Notes: generated by a model not told the origin, from the letters alone. A stretch of 64,000 nt of DNA from Bradyrhizobium monzae (GCF_021458635.1 NZ_JAIRDQ010000010.1:78501-142500); one strand, 5' to 3'; shown: positions 1 through 8,258, numbered from the stretch's first letter. Made by a program: numbers and translations.

Positions 1-277
1 GCGGCGATTCGTTCCTGTCAGTGTTCCAGATCTTCCGGTAGTCGAGCGCCTTGGTGCGGGGACGGCTGCGCAGGATGATGCCGTTCAGCACCAGCTGCCA
101 GATCAGGCCCTGGTCCTCGATGACGCGGGCGTCCGAGAGAAACTCCTTGAGATAGACCCGCACGCCCGGGGCGTCGGCGGTGTCGGGCGTACCGAGATTG
201 ACCAGCAGCACGCCGACGCGCGGCTGGGTCGATGGCACGGCCGGTTTCGCTGAAACGATGGGGGCGATGGTCGTCAT
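1..277 (-). CDS. hemH: Ferrochelatase, N-terminal part (cut by window edge)
   Basis: Last step of haem synthesis: inserts Fe(2+) into protoporphyrin IX, usually at the inner face of the cytoplasmic membrane. Only the first 92 codons are present. The translation carries the family's N-terminal signature VGVLLVNLGTPDT at about residues 21-33, followed by VRVYLKEFLSDARVIE, which is highly conserved in ferrochelatases. The catalytic His and Glu lie outside the window. The ATG at 277 is chosen because the conserved core begins about 20 residues in, after a Pro/Ala-rich tail as in other rhizobial HemH. It is transcribed away from the MAPEG gene on its right. Identification rests on the N-terminal motif alone but that motif is distinctive. 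Confidence 0.9.
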   Translation of the reverse strand, partial: MTTIAPIVSAKPAVPSTQPRVGVLLVNLGTPDTADAPGVRVYLKEFLSDARVIEDQGLIWQLVLNGIILRSRPRTKALDYRKIWNTDRNESP

Positions 278-358
278 GGTCCGTTGCGTCGCGCGTTGCT
301 CCGAACTTGTCAAGATTGGGCCGGTTTCGCTAGGGTCGGTGCGCAGGGGGGAGGAACC

Positions 359-757
359 ATGACGCTGGCGGAATGGTGCGTATTCGGGGCACTGCTGCTC
401 TATCTCTTGACGATCGCCTCGATCAAATGGATCAGGTTTCGCGGATTCGACAATTCCCGGCCGCGCGATCCCGCGTTCTATGAGGACGCCATCGCGCAGC
501 GCGCGCTTGGTGCGCACCAGAACGGGATCGAGACCTTCCCGTTCTTCGCCTTCGCGGTGCTGCTCGCCGAATTCCGGGACTCGCCGCAGCGTCTGATCGA
601 CGAGCTCGCGGTGCTGTTCCTGATCGTGCGGATCGCCTATGTGCTGACCTATCTCGGCAACCGCCCGACACTGCGCTCCATCCTCTGGAGCATCGGCTTT
701 GCGCTCAATCTCGGGATCTTCTTCATGCCGATGTTGAAGCGGTTGTTGCAGGTGTGA
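359..757 (+). CDS. MAPEG family membrane protein
   Basis: A 132-residue integral membrane protein resembling the MAPEG family (membrane-associated proteins in eicosanoid and glutathione metabolism). Bacterial members are small four-helix proteins whose substrates are mostly unknown. Hydrophobic stretches lie at about residues 5-22, 55-70, 82-100 and 108-127. Between the first two is the motif NSRPRDPAFYEDAIAQRALGAHQN, close to the family's Asn-Pro-Arg and Arg-x-x-x-A-x-x-N signature; the second part precedes the hydrophobic IETFPFFAFAVLLAE. The ATG at 359 has a good ribosome site (GGGGGAGG) seven bases upstream. An in-frame upstream start at 284 would add an unlikely Arg-rich tail. It is divergent from hemH. 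Function beyond the family name is not inferable. Confidence 0.8.
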   Translation: MTLAEWCVFGALLLYLLTIASIKWIRFRGFDNSRPRDPAFYEDAIAQRALGAHQNGIETFPFFAFAVLLAEFRDSPQRLIDELAVLFLIVRIAYVLTYLGNRPTLRSILWSIGFALNLGIFFMPMLKRLLQV

Positions 758-908
758 CGGTGCCGTGTCCCGGACGCGGTGCAGCGCGATTGCGCTGCTC
801 CGCAGAGCCGGGACCCAGAAAGCCACAGCTTGCCGAACGGAGAGATGGGCCCCGGCTCAGCAGCGCACCGCTACGCGCTGCGCCGCGTCCGGGGCACGAG
901 AGTTTTGC

Positions 909-2033
909 CTAGAAACACGTGGTCCGCTCGGCCGCGACATAGCCGAGCAACAGCCCCGCGCCGAACAACAGCACGAGGGCCGCGGCGCCGAATTCGACGC
1001 CGCGCATGAAGAGGGCGCCGCCGCCGTCGCGCCCTGCGCTCAGGCGGCCGGCGATCTCTTTCGCGGAGACGGCAACGATCGCGATGGCGGCGACCGTGAT
1101 CGCGGTGCCCAGTCCCATCAGGAAGGTCGCGGCGATTCCGGCCCAGAACAGGCCCTGGGCCAGCGCAAACACCAGCACCAGGATCGCACCCGAGCAGGGG
1201 CGGATGCCGACGGTCAGGATCGCGGCAAAGCCGCGCCGCCAGCCACCGGGGCCGGCGAGCTCGCTCGGAGTGGGGCCATGGGAATGGCCGCAATGCTCGT
1301 CGTGGACGTGGTCGTGCCCATGGTCGTGATGGGCGTGCGCGTGGCTGTGATCGTGGTGATGGTGATCGTGATGATCATGCGCATCATGATGATGCTGATG
1401 ACCGTGATCGTGATGGTCGTGCGGCACGCCGGCGATCGCCGGCACCGGCTGCGTTGCCTGGAGCGCGCGGATGAAAATGCGGCCCTTGACCCAGACCAGC
1501 CGCAGGCCGAACAGCGCGATCAGGCCATAGCTTGCGATCTCGATCGCACCCTCCGCCTTGCACATGGTCTTGGCGGTTGCGTTCAGGATCCAGGCCGAGA
1601 CGCCGACGATCAGGATCGCAACCACCGACTGCATCAACGCCGACGCAAACGACAGCGCGATGCCGCGCCGGGCGGTCTCGCGGTTGGCGACGAGATAGGA
1701 GGCGATCACCGCCTTGCCGTGGCCGGGGCCGGCGGCATGGAAGATCCCGTAGGCAAACGAGATGAACAGCAGCGTCCATACCGCCGAGCCGTCGGTCTTC
1801 GCGGCGCGGATGGTCGACGACATCTGGCGATAGAATTCCGACTGCTTCGCCAGCAGCCAGCCGATCAGACCGTTGGCCGCGGGCTCGGCCGCCTGCGCCG
1901 GCTTCGGCGCCCCGAACGGATTTTGCGCCAAGACATTGTGAAGCGCTGCATCGACCACGCCGGCGGCGAGGAGAACCGCGGCGCAGACAATGAGCCCGCG
2001 TGCGAGCGGAGAAAGATGCGGCTTCAAGGGCAA
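909..2033 (-). CDS. NicO-family nickel/cobalt transporter with long His-rich loop
   Basis: A 374-residue polytopic protein of the NicO / RcnA-like family (COG2215), which moves Ni(2+) or Co(2+) across the inner membrane. Two family hallmarks are visible: HAAGPGHGK at residues 99-107 and GIRPCSGA at 276-283. Between the two membrane halves, residues 205-252, is a cytoplasm-sized loop with about 27 His alternating with Asp and Gly, a likely metal buffer or sensor. The reading frame overlaps the end of the DUF1007 gene by 10 bases. The first in-frame start is a TTG (2033, or 2027 six bases on); no ATG precedes residue 71, so a rare start with translational coupling is likely. DUF1007-NicO pairs are recurrent in proteobacteria. 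Direction of transport (uptake or efflux) cannot be told from sequence. Confidence 0.85.
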   Translation of the reverse strand: MPLKPHLSPLARGLIVCAAVLLAAGVVDAALHNVLAQNPFGAPKPAQAAEPAANGLIGWLLAKQSEFYRQMSSTIRAAKTDGSAVWTLLFISFAYGIFHAAGPGHGKAVIASYLVANRETARRGIALSFASALMQSVVAILIVGVSAWILNATAKTMCKAEGAIEIASYGLIALFGLRLVWVKGRIFIRALQATQPVPAIAGVPHDHHDHGHQHHHDAHDHHDHHHHDHSHAHAHHDHGHDHVHDEHCGHSHGPTPSELAGPGGWRRGFAAILTVGIRPCSGAILVLVFALAQGLFWAGIAATFLMGLGTAITVAAIAIVAVSAKEIAGRLSAGRDGGGALFMRGVEFGAAALVLLFGAGLLLGYVAAERTTCF

Positions 2034-2656
2034 TCCACCGTGATCTTGTTGGCGAACATCATGCCGAAATTGGCGTTAGGGCCGTCCATGAAGGTCTGCT
2101 CGTTGAGCTTCTGCGCCGTCGCCGTACCGTCGCTGGGACGATCGAGCTTCATCTGACAGCCCGCGGGCGCGCCGACCAGCTTGACCGGATCGTCCTTGGC
2201 CATCTGGAAGTCGATGAAGAAGGAGCGGTCGAACACTTCCAGCATCAGTTGCTTCGGCTTGAGCGGCGTCTTCAGCGGCAAGGTGAAGTGCAGGGTCAGC
2301 ACCGTATCCTTGTAGTCGAGATAATAGTCGACCGGCTCGTTGAAGCGCTCCTTCTTGCCGTCGGCTCGCGCAAAGGTGAAGTAGGCATATTCCTTCAGCG
2401 ACTCGACATTGGTCTGCGCCAGCGGTCCCAGCTCCTCGCGCGTATAGGCCCCCTTCTTCTTGGCCTCCAGCCCCTGCACCGCATAGGCCGAGAACATGTC
2501 GTCGAAAGTCCAGGCGTGGCGCACGCCGGTGATCGAGCCGTCCTCGGCATAGAGCAGTTCGCTGGTCGCCGTGATCCAGACATGCGGATGCGCGCTCGCC
2601 GCGCCTGATGCGAGCATCATCGCTGCGGCGAGCAGCCATCCCAGCAGGGCGCGCAT
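2024..2656 (-). CDS. DUF1007 family periplasmic protein
   Basis: A 210-residue exported protein of the DUF1007 family (COG3683), usually encoded beside a NicO transporter and presumed to be its periplasmic metal-binding partner. A clear signal peptide (residues 1-22, ending ASGAASA) is followed directly by HPHVWI, the conserved mature N-terminus of the family and a plausible metal-binding site. Further family features are WTFDDMFSAY and the YFTFARADGK segment. The ATG at 2656 gives the signal peptide; longer in-frame versions add an Arg-rich tail with no sense. It starts five bases after the M3 peptidase stop and overlaps the transporter start, so the three genes are probably one transcript. 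The partner role is inferred from neighbourhood, not shown. Confidence 0.85.
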   Translation of the reverse strand: MRALLGWLLAAAMMLASGAASAHPHVWITATSELLYAEDGSITGVRHAWTFDDMFSAYAVQGLEAKKKGAYTREELGPLAQTNVESLKEYAYFTFARADGKKERFNEPVDYYLDYKDTVLTLHFTLPLKTPLKPKQLMLEVFDRSFFIDFQMAKDDPVKLVGAPAGCQMKLDRPSDGTATAQKLNEQTFMDGPNANFGMMFANKITVDCP

Positions 2657-2661
2657 GCCGG

Positions 2662-4743
2662 TCAGGCCGCCTTGGCGTCGTCGAGCAGGCCGCGACGGCG
2701 GAGCAGCGCGTCCGGCTCGGGCGGGCGACCGCGGAAGGCCTCGTAGGCGGCTTCCGGATCGACCGATCCGCCGCTCGAATAGATGTCGTCGTGCAGACGT
2801 TTTGCCACGGCGGGATCGAAGATATTGCCGGCCTCCTCGAAGGCGCCGAAGGCGTCGGCGTCCATCACCTCCGACCACATGTAGCTGTAATAGCCGGCCG
2901 CGTAATGGTCGCCGGAGAAGATGTGGCCGAACTGGGTCGGCCGGTGCCGCATCGAGATTTCCTCGGGCATGCCGATCTTCTCCAGCTCCTTTTTCTCGAA
3001 GGCGCGGACATCCTGCACGGCGGCGGCAGGCTGGGAGTGGAACTCCAGATCAACCAGCGCCGAGGAGACGAACTCGACGGTGGCAAAGCCCTGGTTGAAT
3101 TTTCGCGCGGCGAGGAAGCGCTTGAGCAGATCGTCCGGCAGCGGCTCGCCGGTCTGGTAGTGGCGGGCGAACTGCTGCAGCACCTCGGGCCGCTCCTGCC
3201 AGTGCTCGTAGAGCTGCGAAGGCAGCTCGACGAAATCGGTGAACACCGAGGTGCCCGACAGCGACGGATAGGTCACGTTGGAGAGCATGCCGTGCAGGCC
3301 GTGGCCGAACTCATGGAACAGGGTGCGGGCATCGTCGGGCGACAGCAGCGAGGGCTCGGCTCCGGTGCCCTTGGCAAAATTGCAGACATTGATGACGAGC
3401 GGCGCGATTTCGCCGTCGAGCTTCTGCTGGTCGCGCAGCGAGGTCATCCAGGCGCCGGAGCGCTTTGACGGCCGGGCGTAGTAGTCGCCGTAGAACAGCG
3501 CCTTGTGCTTGCCGTCGGGGCCCTTCACCTCCCAGACCCGGACATCGGGGTGCCAGACCGGCACGTCCTTGCGCTCCGCGAAGGTGACGCCGAACAGGCG
3601 CGTGGCGCAGTCGAAGGCGGCGGCAATCATATGGTCGAGCGTCAGGTAGGGCTTGATCGCGGCGTCGTCGAAATTGGCGCGCTGGAGGCGGAGCTTTTCG
3701 GCGTAGAAGCGCCAGTCCCAGGGCGCGAGCTTGAAATTGCCGCCCTCCTCCGTGATCAGTGCCTGCATCTCGTCGCGGTCGGCGAGCGCTCGCGCCCGGG
3801 CCGGCTTCCAGACCCGCTCAAGCAGGCCGCGCACCGCATCCGGCGTCTTGGCCATGGAATCCTCGAGCCGGTAGGCGGCGAAGGTCGGGTAGCCCAAGAG
3901 CTTGGCGCTCTCCTCGCGCAGCCTCAGGATCTCGCCGATGGTCGTGTTGTTGTCGTTGGAATTGCCGTTGTCGCCGCGCGCCGTGAAAGCCTTGTAGACC
4001 TTCTCGCGCAGGTCGCGCCGGGCCGAGCTCTTCAGGAACGGCTCGGTCGAGGAGCGCGACAGCGTCACGATGGCCTTGCCTTCCATGCCGCGATCTTCTG
4101 CCGCAGCCTTGGCGGCGGCGACAAAACTCTCCGGCAGGCCCTGGCGGTCGGCCTCCCCCAACTCCATGAACCAGTCCTGCTCGTCGCCGAGCAGATGATG
4201 GCTGAAGCCGGTCGCGAGCTGGGCCAGCTTCTCGTTGATCTCGGCCATGCGCGTCTTGGCCTCGTCGGAGAGGCCGGCGCCGGCGCGGTGGAAGCGGGTG
4301 TAGGTGCGCTCCAGCAGGCGGAGCTGCTCCGGGTCGAGGCCGAGATTGGCGCGGTTCTCGTGCAGCTGGGCGATGCGGCCAAACAGCACAGCGTTCATCA
4401 TGATCGGATTCCAGTGCCGCGCCATCCGCAAGGAGACCTCCTTGTCGATGTCCAGGATGACCGGGTTGGAATGCGCCGAGACCAGGTCGTAGAAGACGGA
4501 GGCGACCTTGTTGAGCAGCTTGCCGGAGCGCTCCAGCGCCGTGACGGTGTTGGCGAAGTCGGCCGCGGCCGGATCGTTGGTGATTGCCGCGATCTCGGCG
4601 GAGTGATCGGCAAAGGCCTGCTCGAAGGCGGGCAGGAAGTGCTCCGGCGTGATCTCGTTGAAGGGCGGGGTCGCAAACGGCGTCACCCAGGCCTTCAGCA
4701 GCGGGTTGGTCTCGGAGTCCGTAGTTTGGCGGGGATCTGACAT
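2662..4743 (-). CDS. M3 family zinc oligopeptidase (oligopeptidase A / dipeptidyl carboxypeptidase type)
   Basis: A 693-residue cytoplasmic metallopeptidase of the M3 (thimet oligopeptidase) family, which degrades short peptides released by proteolysis. The zinc site HEFGH is at residues 477-481 in the context TLFHEFGHGLHGML, followed further on by the conserved SGTSVFTDFVELPSQ with the third zinc-ligand Glu region. Length fits PrlC/Dcp proteins (about 680-700). The N-terminal MSDPRQTTDSETNPLL with FNEITPEHFLPAF matches the start of this family, supporting the ATG at 4743; extension upstream would run into the divergent intergenic region. OpdA and Dcp types are not separable by eye. It is the first gene of an apparent three-gene transcript with DUF1007 and NicO. 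Confidence 0.9.
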   Translation of the reverse strand: MSDPRQTTDSETNPLLKAWVTPFATPPFNEITPEHFLPAFEQAFADHSAEIAAITNDPAAADFANTVTALERSGKLLNKVASVFYDLVSAHSNPVILDIDKEVSLRMARHWNPIMMNAVLFGRIAQLHENRANLGLDPEQLRLLERTYTRFHRAGAGLSDEAKTRMAEINEKLAQLATGFSHHLLGDEQDWFMELGEADRQGLPESFVAAAKAAAEDRGMEGKAIVTLSRSSTEPFLKSSARRDLREKVYKAFTARGDNGNSNDNNTTIGEILRLREESAKLLGYPTFAAYRLEDSMAKTPDAVRGLLERVWKPARARALADRDEMQALITEEGGNFKLAPWDWRFYAEKLRLQRANFDDAAIKPYLTLDHMIAAAFDCATRLFGVTFAERKDVPVWHPDVRVWEVKGPDGKHKALFYGDYYARPSKRSGAWMTSLRDQQKLDGEIAPLVINVCNFAKGTGAEPSLLSPDDARTLFHEFGHGLHGMLSNVTYPSLSGTSVFTDFVELPSQLYEHWQERPEVLQQFARHYQTGEPLPDDLLKRFLAARKFNQGFATVEFVSSALVDLEFHSQPAAAVQDVRAFEKKELEKIGMPEEISMRHRPTQFGHIFSGDHYAAGYYSYMWSEVMDADAFGAFEEAGNIFDPAVAKRLHDDIYSSGGSVDPEAAYEAFRGRPPEPDALLRRRGLLDDAKAA

Positions 4744-4878
4744 CGCAAGTCCGTTTTTTGAGCCAATTTGTTGGGTCCAGCTATAGCACGCGATGGGGCT
4801 TTTTTGGGCCATTTGGCCTTGCTCCCGCCCGCCTTTTCGGGGAGATTGCGGCCCTCGAAGCCACGGACCCCAGTGCCC

Positions 4879-5133
4879 ATGAACGCGCCCTCCTCGTCTT
4901 CCCGTCAGATCGTCTGGCCGAGCGTCATCACCGTCATCAGCGCCGCCATCCTGATCGGCGCCGAGGTGTTCGGCGCGGCGTTTGCCGGCGGCTGGGCGCT
5001 CGCGATCCTGTTCGGTCTCGGCGACCAGGGCGCGCACATCCTTCAGGCCGTGCTGTTCGCACTCGGCGTGCTTGTCATGACCGCCTTCATCCGCGCAGCT
5101 CAGCGCGTCGAGCCGTTCTTCAAGCGCCGCTGA
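4879..5133 (+). CDS. Small two-helix membrane protein, unknown function
   Basis: An 84-residue hydrophobic protein I do not recognise by name. Two probable membrane spans are visible at about residues 13-42 and 50-68, flanked by a polar N-terminus (MNAPSSSSRQ) and a basic C-terminus (RAAQRVEPFFKRR). The ATG at 4879 is preferred over the upstream in-frame ATG at 4768, because the added 37 residues overlap the divergent promoter region of the peptidase gene and are Pro/Arg-rich. Codon use looks like that of neighbouring genes. It stands alone between the divergent peptidase gene and the long polyamine leader. Confidence 0.65.
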   Translation: MNAPSSSSRQIVWPSVITVISAAILIGAEVFGAAFAGGWALAILFGLGDQGAHILQAVLFALGVLVMTAFIRAAQRVEPFFKRR

Positions 5134-5259
5134 CGCTTCGCGCGCGTCCGAGTCACGCGCACGACACAGAAAACTTAACGCGCGTTCATCTTCCGCGTCG
5201 CTCGCGCAACACTGCGCAAGTAGATGTTAGGCAATTCTGTCCTCAGCCTAAAAAAATTC

Positions 5260-5288
5260 TTGCGAAGCTGAGTCAAAACCCTTATGTG
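5260..5288 (+). promoter_or_regulatory. Candidate promoter of the ornithine decarboxylase leader
   Basis: TTGCGA (5260-5265) and TATGTG (5283-5288) are separated by exactly 17 bases in an AT-rich pocket of an otherwise GC-rich region. This is a plausible housekeeping sigma-70 promoter and would give a leader of about 510 nt. Both hexamers are imperfect, so the assignment is tentative. Confidence 0.35.
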
Positions 5289-5294
5289 CGCTCT

Positions 5295-5807
5295 TGCCCA
5301 ATTTCGCACGTGCCTGTGGTCGTGTGTCAGTCGGTAGGTATCCGGACAAGAGGCCGGACAGCCGCCAAGGGGTGAGGAAGCCGAGGGGCTCTTCGGAAGT
5401 GCCGAAGTCGGAGACTGAAAAGTCGAACGACTGAAGGCAAACCCGAAGCGTCCAGCATCTCTCTCAAAGAGATGCCTTGTCGAAGGTGACTTCACTTTTT
5501 GCAACCGTGACTGGCAGCCGGAGGCGAACCGGCGCACCCCGCTCTCAACGGGGGACGCGACTTAAAGCAACGACGGATCGGGCTTTTTTGGTCTCTACCG
5601 GCAGTCCAACGCCGGCGCGGGCTACTGAAAAGGCTTGTCCTTCATTGCCAGGTGTGCGGGCGGGAAATTCCCAACCAATCCACGGCAGCACAGTCTGATG
5701 TGAGTCTTTGGCTCGTCGCGCCTCCATCGCGTGATCTGGCCGGAGCGCTCTTATCCGACGACATTTTTTGAACGGATCCCCGTCGCTGGGCCGTTTGGGA
5801 GAGTGCT
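5295..5807 (+). ncRNA. Long structured 5' leader of ornithine decarboxylase (candidate speF leader RNA)
   Basis: About 500 bases without a credible gene precede the decarboxylase. Alphaproteobacteria are known to carry a conserved structured element, the speF leader, in exactly this position. Visible perfect hairpins: an 8-bp stem GCATCTCT/AGAGATGC (5455-5462 with 5468-5475, loop CTCAA), GCCGG/CCGGC (5517-5521 with 5529-5533), and CCCCG/CGGGG (5537-5541 with 5549-5553). A weak stem AAAGC/GCTTT (5564-5568 with 5582-5586) runs into six U (5584-5589) and could be an attenuator. No convincing leader peptide was seen. The family assignment is by position and structure, not by a covariance-model match. 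Confidence 0.6.
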
Positions 5808-6950
5808 ATGACCGAACGTATTCAGGAATTCCTGCGCAACCGCCGCAGCGAGGGCCGGGACACCGAGCCTTGCCTCGTGGTCGACCTCGAGGTCGTGCGC
5901 GACAATTACCAGACCTTTGCCAAGGCGCTGCCCGACAGCCGCGTGTTCTATGCCGTCAAGGCGAACCCGGCGCCGGAAGTTCTGGCGCTGCTGGCGTCCA
6001 TGGGCTCCTGCTTCGACACCGCGACCGTCGCCGAGATCGAAATGGCGCTGGCTGCCGGCGCGACGCCCGACCGCGTCTCCTTCGGCAACACGATCAAGAA
6101 GGAGCGCGACATCGCGCGCGCCTTCGCGCTCGGCATCCGGCTTTTTGCCGTGGACTGCGTTCCCGAGGTCGAGAAGGTCGCCCGTGCCGCTCCCGGCGCG
6201 AAGGTGTTCTGCCGCATCCTCTATGACTGCGCCGGTGCCGAGTGGCCGCTGTCGCGCAAGTTCGGCTGCGACCCGGAAATGGCCGTCGAGGTGCTCGACG
6301 TCGCCAAGCGCCTGGGCCTGGAGCCGTGCGGCATCTCCTTCCATGTCGGCTCGCAGCAGCGCAAGGTGAAGGCGTGGGACCGTGCGCTGGCGATGGCCTC
6401 GCAGGTGTTCCGCGACTGCGCCGAGCGCGGCATCAACCTGACCATGGTCAACATGGGCGGCGGCTTCCCGACCAAGTACCTGAAGGACGTCCCGCCGGTC
6501 GTGACCTACGGCCGCTCGATCTTCCGCGCGCTGCGCAAGCACTTCGGCAACCAGATTCCGGAGACCATCATCGAGCCGGGCCGCGGCATGGTGGGCAGCG
6601 CCGGCATCATCGAATCTGAGGTCGTGCTCATCTCGAAGAAGAGCGACGAGGACGAGGTGCGCTGGGTCTATCTCGACATCGGCAAGTTCGGCGGTCTCGC
6701 CGAGACCATGGACGAGTCGATCCGCTACGCCATCCGCACCCCGCATGACGGTGCGGACATGACCCCGTGCGTGCTCGCGGGCCCGACCTGCGACAGCGCC
6801 GACGTGCTGTACGAGAAGAACCCGTATCCGCTTCCGGTGACGCTCGAGATCGGCGACAAGCTGCTGATCGAAGGCACCGGGGCCTATACGTCGACCTACT
6901 CGGCGGTGGCGTTCAACGGCATCCCGCCGCTGAAGACCTACCACATCTAA
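5808..6950 (+). CDS. Ornithine (lysine/ornithine) decarboxylase, alanine-racemase fold
   Basis: A PLP enzyme converting ornithine (and possibly lysine) to putrescine (or cadaverine) and CO2, the entry to polyamine synthesis. At 380 residues it matches the eukaryote-like, fold-III decarboxylases found in alphaproteobacteria rather than the 700-residue enteric enzymes. The PLP lysine is K51 in FYAVKANP; the Gly-rich phosphate loop is MVNMGGGFPTKY; EPGRGMVG follows; the catalytic Cys is C328 in TCDSADVLY. The ATG at 5808 follows a GGGAGAG ribosome site. Downstream lie GNAT, RidA and homospermidine synthase genes. Putrescine made here is the substrate of that last enzyme, so the locus reads as a homospermidine pathway. 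Expression is probably controlled through the long leader. Confidence 0.93.
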   Translation: MTERIQEFLRNRRSEGRDTEPCLVVDLEVVRDNYQTFAKALPDSRVFYAVKANPAPEVLALLASMGSCFDTATVAEIEMALAAGATPDRVSFGNTIKKERDIARAFALGIRLFAVDCVPEVEKVARAAPGAKVFCRILYDCAGAEWPLSRKFGCDPEMAVEVLDVAKRLGLEPCGISFHVGSQQRKVKAWDRALAMASQVFRDCAERGINLTMVNMGGGFPTKYLKDVPPVVTYGRSIFRALRKHFGNQIPETIIEPGRGMVGSAGIIESEVVLISKKSDEDEVRWVYLDIGKFGGLAETMDESIRYAIRTPHDGADMTPCVLAGPTCDSADVLYEKNPYPLPVTLEIGDKLLIEGTGAYTSTYSAVAFNGIPPLKTYHI

Positions 6951-6984
6951 GCGGCCTCTCCTTTTCCGAGGCCTGACGAACCCG

Positions 6985-7004
6985 GGAGCCGGCTTGCCGG
7001 CTCC
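6985..7004 (+). terminator. Hairpin after ornithine decarboxylase
   Basis: A perfect 9-bp inverted repeat GGAGCCGGC/GCCGGCTCC with two bases between the arms lies 34 bases after the decarboxylase stop. Only short T runs follow, so it may be a terminator or an RNA-stabilising stem. Confidence 0.5.
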
Positions 7005-7083
7005 TCCCTGACATCTTTGATTCTGACGACGTCTTGGACCGGCGTGCTGCGCGCACGTCGGCTCAAGCGGGGACTGACGCGCC

Positions 7084-7671
7084 ATGACTGCTTTTCGGAA
7101 GCCACAAGTCGCCCTCACTTCGAAAGCCGCTCCGTTCGCGATCCGTGCGGAACGCACTGTCGACGTCGCCGCCCGTGAAGCGCTGCTGGATGCCTGCTTT
7201 GGCGAAGACCGCTATGGCCGCACCTGCCAGCGCCTGCGCGACGGACGTGCACCGGCCGCAGGCCTTGCCCTGTCGGCCGTGCGCGAGGGGACACTCGTGG
7301 GAACCGTGCGGCTGTGGCACGTCAGCGCCGGAGGCAGGCCCGCTCTGGTCCTCGGACCATTGGCGGTGGACCCTGCCTGCCGCGAGCTCGGGATCGGCGC
7401 CGCGCTGATGCAACAAGCGCTGGCCGCCGCCCGGGCGCGCGGGCATGCTGCCGTGATCCTGCTCGGCGATGCGCCCTACTATGCCCGTTTCGGCTTCACG
7501 GGCGAGAAGACCGGCGCATTGGCGTTGCCCGGCCCGTTCGAGCGCGACCGCCTGCTGGCGATCGAGTTCACCGACGGCGCACTGGATGGCGCGGAGGGGA
7601 TGATCGTCCCGACCGGCGCGGCCCTGCCTAAACGGAGGGTAGTTCGCGCCCTCCAGGCGCACGCGGCCTAA
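7084..7671 (+). CDS. GNAT family N-acetyltransferase
   Basis: A 195-residue acetyltransferase of the GNAT superfamily, of the YhbS-like kind. The acetyl-CoA-binding motif A region reads LGPLAVDPACRELGIGAALMQQAL at about residues 99-122. It is followed by the beta-strand AAVILLGDAPYYARFGFTG, which is typical of motif B. Residues 1-30 are a variable tail. It sits between the ornithine decarboxylase and RidA genes in the same direction. A polyamine or amine substrate is therefore an attractive inference, but nothing in the sequence fixes the substrate. The ATG at 7084 is the first reasonable start; the preceding 130 bases hold only the decarboxylase hairpin. Confidence 0.8.
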   Translation: MTAFRKPQVALTSKAAPFAIRAERTVDVAAREALLDACFGEDRYGRTCQRLRDGRAPAAGLALSAVREGTLVGTVRLWHVSAGGRPALVLGPLAVDPACRELGIGAALMQQALAAARARGHAAVILLGDAPYYARFGFTGEKTGALALPGPFERDRLLAIEFTDGALDGAEGMIVPTGAALPKRRVVRALQAHAA

Positions 7672-7716
7672 GGGATTGCCCTGATGGCGAAGACCGAAGC
7701 CGCATTGAGCGGCAAC

Positions 7717-7739
7717 GCCCGGCCGCGCCTTCGCCGGGC
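7717..7739 (+). terminator. Weak terminator-like hairpin between GNAT and RidA genes
   Basis: GCCCGG (7717-7722) pairs with CCGGGC (7734-7739) and is followed by TCTATTCC. The stem is only six pairs and the T tract is poor, so this is a tentative call. Confidence 0.25.
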
Positions 7740-7819
7740 TCTATTCCTTTGGGGTTGCACCAATCCCGGAAACGCCCTTTAACCCCACGAAATTCCCCCT
7801 TTCAGTCGAGGCCGAACCG

Positions 7820-8209
7820 ATGTCCCGTCGCCTGATTTCCACCGGCTCCCCCTTCGAGAAGACCGCCGGATACAGCCGCGCCGTGATCGACGGCGAGTTC
7901 GCCTTCGTCGCGGGAACCACCGGCTATGACTACACCACGATGACCATGCCGGCCGATGTCACGAGCCAGTCACGCAACTGCTTCAAGACCATCGAAGCGG
8001 CCCTGAAGGAGGGCGGTTTCGAGATGGCCGACGTGGTCCGCGTGACCTACTACCTCACCGACATCAAGGATGCGGACGCGCATTTCGCCGTCTGCGGCGA
8101 AGTCCTCGGCAATATCCGGCCAGCGGCAACGCTCGTCGCCGTCTCGGCGCTCTACAAGCCCGAAATGAAGGTCGAAATCGAAATCACCGCCAAGCGCCGC
8201 AGCGCCTGA
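7820..8209 (+). CDS. RidA family enamine/imine deaminase
   Basis: A 129-residue protein of the RidA (YjgF/YER057c/UK114) family, trimeric enzymes that hydrolyse reactive enamines and imines released by PLP enzymes. Family features visible are the SRAVIDGEFAFVAGTTG strand, the NCFKTIEAALKEGG helix, RVTYYLTDIKD, and near the C-terminus RPAATLVAVSAL. The last motif carries the conserved Arg that binds the substrate carboxylate. Its place between a PLP decarboxylase and homospermidine synthase fits removal of reactive imine side products, although RidA genes occur in many contexts. It begins 49 bases before the homospermidine synthase and is probably co-transcribed with it. Confidence 0.88.
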   Translation: MSRRLISTGSPFEKTAGYSRAVIDGEFAFVAGTTGYDYTTMTMPADVTSQSRNCFKTIEAALKEGGFEMADVVRVTYYLTDIKDADAHFAVCGEVLGNIRPAATLVAVSALYKPEMKVEIEITAKRRSA

Positions 8210-8258
8210 TCCATTCGTCACCCCTCTGTCCGCCAAGCACGTTCCGGAGAAACCATCC

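Noticed and set aside
1300..1440. Apparent simple tandem DNA repeat (GTGATGGTCATG-like)
   Set aside because: It encodes the His/Asp-rich loop of NicO; repetition comes from CAT/CAC-GAT/GAC codons, not from a CRISPR or microsatellite array.
765..2156. Open 463-codon plus-strand frame across the NicO gene
   Set aside because: It is the complement of the His-rich transporter; the product is low-complexity with Val/Met-Ile runs from the His codons and has no motifs or ribosome site.
3505..4740. 411-codon plus-strand frame over the M3 peptidase
   Set aside because: Antisense shadow of the peptidase gene, which has the intact HEFGH site.
5477..5698. Possible leader peptide gene inside the decarboxylase leader
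   Set aside because: Begins at a rare start without ribosome site, product is Arg/Thr-rich, and it spans the perfect hairpins expected of an RNA element.
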